64,000 nt of DNA, from positions 27,478,295 through 27,542,294 of the forward strand of contig JARWKL010000001.1 of the NCBI GenBank assembly GCA_029961685.1. Direction: 5' to 3'. Position numbers and translations under genes: made by a program. The notes below the pieces were generated by a model. That model was given only the letters and a program-made list of their open reading frames with translations. It had not been told where the DNA came from and did not search any database. Shown here piece by piece: positions 40,200 to 50,780 of the stretch (position 1 is the first letter of the stretch; every line of letters begins with the position of its first letter). Source of the stretch: Aristolochia californica (lineage: Eukaryota > Streptophyta > Magnoliopsida > Piperales > Aristolochiaceae).

Positions 40200-43100
40200 G
40201 AGTCTTGACTCCCAATCCATAAGTCATTTCTTAGGGTAATATCGCCCGTTACGTATGATAAATCATTTTACAATCATCTATGATCGTTGGGTCAGCTTTT
40301 TGTAGATGGGCAAAATAATGTCTTGTTTGACTTGCGTAAATATCCCTTCGCACGTTCACTTGAGAATTTAATGAGCGTTTGTTATTCACTTCAAAAGCTT
40401 TGGATCCATAGGTAATTTACATCTTGAACATGTTTAAAACATGCATATCCGTTTTTAAAGCATTTGTGGAGGAAATCTCTTTCTTATAAAATTCTAAGCT
40501 GTTTGGGTTGAGCTAGTGGAATTTCCCAAATTTGGACAACAAAAATTTTGTGTTCATTTGTGGAGTGTGAATAAATTTTCTTTTCTTACATTTGTTATTT
40601 TTTTAAATTTTTTAACTCCAGCATTTTCACTTTGTTGTGATCTATTTACCTTTTTTGTTTACTGGAGAAAGGGAGAGCGAAAACTCAAAGTTTTGTTTTA
40701 AGAAAAAAGAGTACATCTAGAAAAGAAATGCACAAGGTAGAAATGTACAGAGAGATAATTCCAAAGAGTTTTTGTAATTTTTAGGGATTGTAAGCTCTTC
40801 TTAGTTTTTATATATAAGGTTTTGCAATCGTCGAGAAAATGGGGGAGGAAGGGATTTTTAACTGAGTCATGACTCCCAATCCATAAGTCATTTGTTAGGG
40901 TAATATAGCCCGTTACGCAAGATAAATCACTTTACAATCATCTATGATCGATGGGTCAGCTTTTTGTAGTTGGGCAAAATAATGGCTTGTTTCACTTGGG
41001 TAAATATCCCACCACACGTTCACTTGAGAATTTAATGAGCGTTTGTTATTCTCTTCAAAAGCTTTGGATCCATTGGTGATTCGCATCTGTAACATGTTTC
41101 AAACATGCAAATCCATTTTTTAAGCATGTGTGGAGGAAATCTCTTTCTTATAAAATTCCAAGCTGTTAGGGTTGAACAAGTGGAATTTCCCAAAATTGAA
41201 CAACAAAACTTTTGAGTTCATTTGTAGTGTGTCAATAAATTTTCTATACTTACATTTGTTATTGTTTTAAATTTTTTTCCGTACATGAACTCTAAAATTG
41301 TCATTTTGTTGTGATCTCTTTGCCATTTTGGTTTATGCGATGAAGGGAGAGCGAAAACACAAAGTTTTTATTTATGAAAAAGGTGTACATCTAAAATGAA
41401 AATGCACAGTGCACAAATGTAGAACGAGATAATTCCAAAGAGTTTCTGTAATTTTTAGGAATTCTACGGTCTTTTTAGTTTTTATATATCAGGTTTTGCA
41501 ATCGTCAGGAAAAAGGTGGAAGCAGGGATTTTTAATTGAGTGTTGACTCCCAATCCATAAGTCATTTCTTAGGGTAATATAGCCCGTTACGCATGATAAA
41601 TCACTTTTCAATAATCTATGATCGTTGGGTCAACTTTTTGTAGATGGGCAAAATAATGGCTTGTTTGACTCGGGTAAGTATCCCACCGCACGTTCAGTTG
41701 AGAATTTAATCAGCGTTTGTTATTTTCTTCAAAAGCATTGGATCAAAAAGTGATTTTCATCTTTAACATGTTTCAAACATGCAAATCCATTTTTTAAGCA
41801 TGTGTGGAGGAAATCTCTTTCTTATAAAATTCCAAACTGTTAGGGTTGAACTAGTGGAATTTCCCAAACTTGGATAACAAAACTTTTGTATTCATTTGTG
41901 GTGTGTGAATAAATTTTCTTTACTTACATTTGTTATTGTTTTAAAATTTTTTAACCCCAAAACTTTCATTTTGTTGTGATCTATTTGCCTTTTTGGTTTA
42001 CGGGATGAAGGGAGAGCGAAACCCAAAGTTTTGTTTCATGAAAAAAGAGTACATCCAGAATGGAAATACACAATGCACAAATGTAGACAGAGATAATTCC
42101 AAAGAGTTTCTTTAATTTTTAGGGATTGTAAGCTCTTCTAAGTTTTTATATATCAGGTTTTGCAATCATCGGGAAAAAGGGGGAGGCAGGGATTTTTAAC
42201 TGAGTCTTGACTCCCAATCCATAAGTCATTTCTAAGGGTAATATAGCCCGTTACGCAAGATAAATCACTGTACAAACATCTTTGATCGTTGGGTCTGCTT
42301 TTTGTAGATGGGCAAAATAATGGCTTGTTTGACACGGAAAAATATCCCATCGCACGTTCACTTGACAATTTAATGAGCGTTTGTTATTCTCCGCAAAAGC
42401 TTTGGATCCATAGGTGATTTGCATGTTTAACATGTTTCAAACATGCAAATCCATTTTTTATGCATGTGTGCAGGAAATCTCTCTCTTATAAAATTCCAAG
42501 CTGTTAGGGTTTAACTAGTGGAATTTCCCAAACTTGGACAACAAAACTTTTGTATTCATTTCTGGTGTGTGAATAAAATTTCTTTACTGACATTTTTTAT
42601 TGTTTTAAATTTTTTTCTGTACATGAACTCTAAAATTTTCATTTTGTTGTGATCTATTTGCCTTTTTCGTTTACGGGATGAAGGGAAAGCGAAAACTCAA
42701 AGTTTTGATTTATGAAAAAAGTGTACATCTAAAATGAAAATGCACAGTGCACAAATGTAGAGCGAGATAATTCCAAAGAGTTTCTGTAATTTTTAGGGAT
42801 TCTAAGGTCTTTTTAGTTTTTATATATCAGGTTTTGCAATCGTCGGGAAAAAGGGGGAAGCAGGGATTTTTAATTGAGTGTTGACTCCCAATCCATAAGT
42901 CATTTCTTAGGGTAATATAGCCCATTATGCATGATAAATCACTTTACAATCATCAATGATCGTTGGGTCTGCTTTTTGTAGATGGGCAAAATAATGGCTT
43001 GTTTGACTCGGGTAAATATCCCACCGCACGTTCACTTGAGAAATTAATGAGCATTTGTTATTCTCTTCAAAAGCTTTGGATCCATAGGTGATTTGCATCT

Positions 43101-46100
43101 TTAATGGGTTTAAAACATGCATATCCCTTTTTAAAGCATGTGTGGAGGAAATCTCTATCCTATGAAATTGCAAGCTGTTGGTGTTGAACTAGTGGAATTT
43201 CCCAAACTTGGACAACAAAACTTTTGAGTTCATTTGTGGTGTGTGAGAAAATTTTCTTTACTTACATTTGTTATTTTTTAAAATTTTTTCCGTAATTGAA
43301 CTTGAAAATTTTCTTTATGTTGTGATCTATTTGCCTTTTAGGTTTACGGGAAGACGGGAGTGCGAAAACTCAAAGTTTTGTTTTAATAAAAAAGAGTAGA
43401 TGTAGAATGGAAATGCACAATGCACAAATGTAGAGAGAGATAATTCCAAAGATTTTTTGTAATTTTTAGGGATTGTAAGCTCTTCTTAGTTTTTATATAT
43501 ACGGTTTTGAAATCGTCGGGAAAAAGGGTGAGGCAGGGATTTTTAACTGAGTCTAGCCTCCCTACCCATAAGTCATTTATGAGGGTAATATAGCCCGTTA
43601 CACATGATAAAACACTTTACAATCATCCATGATCATTGGGTCAGCTTTTTGTAGAAGGGCAAAATAATGGCTTGTTTGACTCGGGTAAATATCCCACCGC
43701 ACGTTCACTTGAGAATTTAATGAGCGTTTGTTATTCTCTTCAAAAGCTTTGGATCCATAGGTGATTTGCATCTTTAACATGTTTAAAACATGTATATCCA
43801 TTTATAAAGCATGTGTGGAGGAAATCTTTTTCTTATAAAATTTCAAACTGTTAGGGTTGAACTAGTGGAATTTCCCAAACTTGGACAACAAAACTTTTGT
43901 GTTCATTGGTCGTGTGTGAATAAATTTTCTTTACATACATTTGTTATTGTTTTAAATTTTTTAACTCCAAAACTTTCATTTTGTTGTGATCTATTTGCCT
44001 TTTTGGTTTACGGGATGAAGGGATAGCGAAAACTCAAAGTTTTGTTTGAAGAAAAAAGAGTACATCTAGGATGGAAATGCACAATGCACAAATGTAGACA
44101 GAGATAATACCAAAGAGTTTCTGTAATTTTTAGGGATTGTAAGCTCTTCTTAGTTTTTATATATCAGGTTTTGCAATCGTCGGGAAAAAGGGGGAGGCAG
44201 GGATTTTTAACTGAGTCTTGACTCCCAATCCATAAGTCATTTCATAGGGTAATAGAGCCCATTACTCATGATAAATCACTATACAAACATCTATGATCGT
44301 TGGGTCTGCTTTTTGTAGATGGGCCAAATAATGGCTTGTTTGACTCGGGTAAATATCCCCCCCCACGTTCACTTGACAATTTTATGAGCGTTTGTTATTC
44401 TCCTCAAAAGCTTTGGATACAAAGGTGATTTGCATGTTTATCATGTTTCAAACATGCAAATCCATTTTTTAAGCATGTGTGGAGGAAATATCTTTCTTAT
44501 AAAATTCCAAGCTGTTAGGGTTGAACTAGTGGAATTTCCCAAAACGTAGACAACAAAACTTTTGTATTCATTTCTGGTGTGTGAATAAATTTTCTTTACT
44601 TACATTTGTTATTGTTTTAAATTTTTTTCCATACATGAACTCTAAAATTTTCATTTTGTTGTGATCTATTTGCCTTTTTTGTTGACGGGATGAAGGGAGA
44701 GCGAAAACCCAAAGTTTTGATTTATGAAAAAAGTGTACATCTAAAATGAAAATCCACAGTGCACAAAAGTAGAGCGAGATAATTCCGAAGAGTTTCTGTA
44801 TTTTTTAGGTATTCTAAGGTCTTTTTAGTTTTTATATATCAGGTTTTGCAATCGTCGGGAAAAAGGGGGAAGCAGGGATTTTTAACTGAGTGTTGACTCC
44901 CAATCCATAAGTCATTTCTTAGGGTAATATAGCCTGTTACGCATGATAAATCACTTTAAAATTATCTATGATCGTTGGATCTGCTTTTTGTAGATGGGCA
45001 AAATAATGGCTTGTTTGACTCGGGTAAATATCCCACCGCACGTTCACTTGAGAATTTAATGAGCGTTTGTTATTCTCTTCAAAAGCTTTGGATCCATAGG
45101 TGATTTGCATCTTTAACATGTTTAAAACATGTAAATACATTTTTTAAGCATGTGTGGAGGAAACCTCTTTGTTATCAAATTCCAAGCTGTTACGGTTGGA
45201 CTAGTGGAATTTCCCAAACTTGGACAACAAAACTTTTGTGTTCATTTGTGGTGTGTGAATAAATTTTCTTTACTTTCATTTGTTATTGTTTTAAATTTTT
45301 TTCCGCTCATGAACTCTGAAATTTTCATTTTATTGTGATCTATTTGCCTTTTTGGTTTACGGGATGAAGGGAGAGCAAAAACTCAAAGTTTTAATTTATG
45401 CAAAAAGTGTACATCTAAAATGAAAATGCACAGTGCACAAATGTAGAGCGAGATAATTCCAAACAGTTTTTGTAATTTTAAGGGAGTCTAAGGTCTTTTT
45501 AGTTTTTATATATCAGGTTTTTCAATCATCAGGAAAAAGGGGGAAGTAGGGATTTTTAACTGAGTGTTAACTACCTATCCATAAGTCATTTCTTAGGGTA
45601 ATATATTCCGTTACGCATGATAAATCACTTTACAATCATCTATGATCATTGGGTCAGCTTTTTGTAGATGTGCAAAATAATGTCTTGTTTGACTCCGGTA
45701 AATATGCCACCGCACGTTCACTTGAGAATTTAATGAGCGTTTGTATTCTCTTAAAAAGCTATGGATCAATAGGTGATTTGCCTCTTTAACATGTTTCAAA
45801 CATGCAAATCCATTTTTTAAGCATGTGTGGAGGAAATCTCTTTCTTATAAAATTCCAAGCTGTTAGGGTTGAACTAGTAAAATTTCCCAAAATTGGACAA
45901 CGAAACTTTTGTATTCATTTGTGGTGTGTGAATAAATTTTCTTTACTTTCATTTGTTATTGTTTTAAATTTTTTTTCGCTCATGAACTCTAAAATTTTCA
46001 TTTTGTTGTGATCTATTTGCCTTTTTGGTTTACGGGATGAACGGAGAGCGAAAACTCAAAGTTTTGATTTATGTAAAAAGTGTACATCTAAAATGAAAAT

Positions 46101-46940
46101 GTACTGTATACAAAAGTAGAGCGAGATAATTCCAAATATTTTCAGTAATTTTTAGGGATTCTAAGGTCTTTTTAGTTTTTATATGTCAGGTTTTGCAATC
46201 ATCGGGAAAAAGGGGGCAGCAGTGATTTTTATCTGAGTGTTGACTCCCAATCCATAAGTCATTTCTTAGGGTAATATAGCCCGTTACGCATGATAAATCA
46301 CTTTACAATCATCTATGACCATTGGGCAGCTTTTTGTAGATGGGCAAAATAATGGCTTGTTTGACTTGAGTAAATATCCCACCGCACGTTCACTTTAGAA
46401 TTTAATGAGCGTTTGTTATTCTCTTCAAAATCTTTGGATCCATAGGTGATTTGCATCTTTAACATGTTTAAAACATGCATATCCATTTTTGAACCATTGT
46501 GGAGGAAATCTCTTTCTTATAAAATTCCAAGCTGATAGGGTTGTACTAGTGGAATTTCCAAAATTTGGACAACAAAACTTTTGCGTTCATTTGTGGTGTG
46601 TGAAAAAAATTTCTTTACTTACATTTTTTGTTGTTTTAAATTTTTAAACTCCAATATTTTCATTTTGTTGTGATCTGTTTGCCTTTTTGTTTTACTGGAT
46701 GAAGGCAGAGCGAAAACTCACAGTTTTGTTTTAGGAAAAAAGAGTACAACAAGAAAATAAATGCACAAGGCACAAATGTAGTGAGAGATAATTCCAAAGA
46801 GTTTCTATAATTTTTAGGAATTGTAAGCTCTTTTTAGTTTTTATATATCAGGTTTTGCAATCGTCGGGAAAATGGGGGAGGCATGGATTTTTAACTGATT
46901 CTTGACTCCCAAACCATAAGTCATTTCTTAGGGTAATATT
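40200..46940. repeat. Higher-order unit 2 (about 10 monomers, about 6.7 kb)
   Basis: Monomers start near 40,461 (A), 41,125 (B), 41,799 (A), 42,463 (B), 43,138 (chimera), 43,810 (A), 44,474 (B), 45,149 (B), 45,822 (B) and 46,495 (A). The start of the unit, near 40,200, switches abruptly from a B-like 'tttttaattgagt' to 'cttgactccc...atatcgcccg', which is otherwise seen at 34,210-34,250. The chimeric monomer (B-like 'ccgtaattgaact' followed by A-like 'gttttgttttaa') is shared with units 1 and 3 and is a good unit marker. Confidence 0.83.
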
Positions 46941-49900
46941 GCCCGTTACGCATGTTAAATCACTTTACAATAATCTATGATCGTTGGGTCAGCTTTTTGT
47001 AGATGGGCAAAATAATGGCTTGTTTGACTCGGGTAAATATCCCACCGCACGTTCAGTTGAGAATTTAATGAACGATTGTTATTTTCTTCAAAAGCAATGG
47101 ATCAATAAGTGATTTGCATCTTTAACATGTTTCAAACATGCAAATCCATTTTTTAAGCATGTGTGGAGGAAATCTCTTTCTTATAAAATTCCATGCTGTT
47201 AGGGTTGAACTAGTGGAATTTCCCAAACTTGGACAACAAAACTTTTGTATTCATTTGTGGTGTGTGAATAAATTTTCTTTACATACATTTGTTATTGTTT
47301 TAAATTTTTTAACTCCAAAACTTTCATTTTCCTGTGATCTATTTGCCTTTTTGGTTTACGGGATGAAGGGAGAGCGAAAACTCAAAATTTTGTTTCAAGA
47401 AAAAAGAGTACATCTAGAATGGAAATGCACAATGCACAAATGTAGACAGAGATAATTCCAAAGAGTTTCTGTAATTTTTAGGGATTGTAAGCTCTTCTTA
47501 GTTTTTATATATCAGGTTTGGCAATCGTCGGGAAAAAGGGGGAGGCAGGGATTTTTAACTGAGTCTTGACTCCCAATCCATAAGTCATTTCTTAGGGTAA
47601 GATAGCCCGTTATGCATGATAAATCACTGTACAAACATCTATGATCGTTGGGTCTGCTTTTTGTAGATGGGCAAAATAATGGCTTGTTGAACTCGGGTAA
47701 ATATCCCACCGAACATTCACTTGACAATTTAATGAGCGTTTTTTATTCTCCTCAAAAGCTTTGGATCCATAGGTGATTTGCATGCTTAACATGTTTCAAA
47801 CATGCAAATCCATTTTTTAAGCATATGTGGAGAAAATCTCTTTCTTATAAAATTCCAAGCTGTTAGGGTTGAACAAGTGGAATTTCCCAAACGTGGACAA
47901 CAAAAATTTTGTATTCATTTCTGTTGTGTGAATAAATTTTCTTTACTTACATTTGTTATTGTTTTAAATTTTTTTCCGTACATGAACTCCAAAATTTTCA
48001 TTTTGTTGTGATCTATTTGCCTTTTTTGTTTACGGGATCAAGGGAGAGCGAAAACCCAAAGTTTTGATTTATGAAAAAAGTGTACATCTAAAATGAAAAT
48101 CCACAGTGCACAAATGTAGAGCGAGATAATTCCAAAGAGTTTCTGTAATTTTTAGGGATTCTAAGGTCTTTTTAGTTTTTATATATCAGGTTTTGCAATC
48201 GTCGGGAAAAAGGGGGAAGCAGGGATTTTTAACTGAGTGTTGACTCCCAATCCATAAGTCATTTCTTAGGGTAATATAGCCCGTTACGCATGATAAATCA
48301 CTTTACAATCATCTATGATCGTTGGGTCTACTTTTTGTAGATGGGCAAAATAATGGCTTGTTTGACTCGGGTAAATATCCCACCGCACGTTCAGTTGAGA
48401 ATTTAATAAGTGTTTGTTATTCTCTTCAAAAGCTCTAGATCCATAGGTGATTTGCATCTTTAACATGTTTAAAACATGCATATCCATTTTTAAAGCATAT
48501 GCGGAGGAAATCTCTTTCCTATAAAATTCCAAGCTGTTGGGGTTGAACTAGTGGAATTTCCCAAACTTGGACAACAAAACTTTTGTGTTCATTTGTGGTG
48601 TGTGAATAAATTTTCTTTACTTACATTTGTTATTGTTTTAAATTTTTTCCGTACTTGAACTCCAAAATTTTCTTTTTGTTGTGATCTATTTGCCTTTTTG
48701 GTTTACGTGATGAAGGGAGAGCAAAAACTCAAAGTTTTTTTTTAAGAAAAAAGAGTACATGTAGAATGGAAATGCACAATGCACAAATTTAGAGAGAGAT
48801 AATTCCAAAGAGTTTCTGTAATTTTTAGGGATTGTAAGCTCTTCTTAGTTTTTATATATCAGGTTTTGCAATCGTCGGGAAAAAGGGGGAGGCAGGGAAT
48901 TTTAACTGACTCTTGACTCCCAATCCATAAGTCATTTATTAGGGTAATATATCCCGGTACGCATGATAAAACACTTTACAATCATCCATGATCATTGGGT
49001 CAACTTTTTGTAGATGGGAAAAATAATGGCTTGTTTGACTCGGGTAAATATCCCACCGCACGTTCACTTGAGAATTTAATGAGCATTTGTTATTCTCTTC
49101 AAAAGCTTTGGATCCATAGGTGATTTGCATCTTTAACATGTTTAAAACATGCAAATCCATTTTTTAAGCATGTGTGGAGGAAACCTCTTTCTATCAAATT
49201 CCAAGCTGTTAGGGTTGAATTAGTGGAATTTCCCAAACTTGGACTACAAAACTTTTGTGTTCATTTGTGGTGTGTGCATAAATTTTCTTTACTTTCATTT
49301 GTTATTGTTTTAAATTTTTTTCCGCTCGTGAAATCTAAAATTTTCATTTTGTTGTGATCTATTTGCCTTTTTGGTTTACGGGATGAAGGGAGAGCGAAAA
49401 CTCAAACTTTTGATTTATGTAAAAAGTGTACATCTAAATTGAAAATGCATAGTGCACAAATGTAGAGCTAGATAATTCTAAGGTGGTTTTAGTTTTTATA
49501 TATCAGGTTTTTCAATCATCGGGAAAAAGGGGGAAGCAGGGATTTTTAACTGAGTGTTGACTCCCTATCCATAAGTCATTTCTTAGGTAATATATTCCGT
49601 TACGCATGATAAATCACTTTAAAATCATCTATGATCATTGGGTCAGCTTTTTGTAGATGTGCAAAATAATGGCTTGTTTGACTCGGGTAAATATGCCACT
49701 GCACGTTCACTTGAGAATTTAATGAGCGTTTGTATTCTCTTAAAAAGCTTTGGATCAATAGGTGATTTGCCTCTTTAACATGTTTCAAACATGCAAATCC
49801 ATTTTTTAAGCATGTGTGGAGGAAATCTCTTTCTTATAAAATTCCAAGATGTTAGGGTTGAACTAGTGGAATTTCCCAAACTTGGACAACAAACTTTTGT

Positions 49901-50780
49901 ATTCATTTGTGGTGCGTGAATAAATTTTCTTTACTTTCATTTGTTATTGTTTTAAATTTTTTTCCGCTCATGAACTCTAAAATTTTCATTTTGTTGTGAT
50001 CTATTTGCCTTTTTGGTTTACGGGATGAAGGGAAAGCGAAAACTCAGGTTTTGCAATCGTCGGGAAAAAGGGGGAAGCAGGGATTTTTAACTGAGTGTTG
50101 ACTCCCAATCCATAAGTCATTTCTTAGGGTAATATAGCCTGTTACGCATGATAAATCACTTTACAATCATCTATGACCGTTGGGTCAGCTTTTTGTGGAT
50201 GGGCAAAATAATGGCTTGTTTGACTCGAGTAAATATCCCACCGCACGTTCACTTGAGAATTTAATGAGCGTTTGTTATTCTCTTCAAAATCTTTGGATCC
50301 ATAGGTGATTTGCATCTTTAACATGTTTAAAACATGTATATCCATTTTTGAACCTTTGTGGAGGAAATCTCTTTCTTATAAAATTCCAAGCTGTTAGGGT
50401 TGTACTAGTGGAATTTCCAAAATTTGGACAACAAAACTTTTGTGTTCATTTGTGGTGTGTGAAAAAAAAATTTTTACTTACATTTGTTGTTGTTTTAAAT
50501 TTTTAAACTCCAATATTTTCATTTTGTTGTGATCTGTTTGCCTTTTTGATTTACTGGATAAAGGAAGAGCGAAAACTCAAAGTTTTGTTTTAAGAAAAAA
50601 GAGTACATCAAGAAAATAAATGCACAAGGCACAAATGTAGTGAGAGATAATTCCAAAGAGTTTCTATAATTTTTAGGTATTGTAAGCTCTTTTTAGTTTT
50701 TTTATATCAGGTTTTGCAATCGTCTGGAAAATGGGGGAGGCATGGATTTTTAACTGAGTCTTGACTCCCAATCCATAAGT
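46941..50780. repeat. Higher-order unit 3, shortened by two monomers
   Basis: Monomers at 47,158 (A), 47,822 (B), 48,496 (chimera), 49,169 (B), 49,811 (B, deleted) and 50,352 (A) match 41,799, 42,463, 43,138, 45,149, 45,822 and 46,495. Offsets are about 5,359 bp for the first three and about 3,989 bp, then 3,861 bp, for the rest. The A and B monomers corresponding to 43,810 and 44,474 are absent. The joint falls between about 48,960 and 49,150. Confidence 0.8.
50040..50060. other. Deletion junction in a B monomer (about 135-140 bp lost)
   Basis: 'gcgaaaactca' joins 'ggttttgcaatcg' directly, removing the 'gtttatgaaaaaag' to 'tatatatcagg' portion. Anchor spacing 49,811 to 50,352 is 541 bp. The lost part overlaps the one lost near 14,220. 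Confidence 0.85.
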
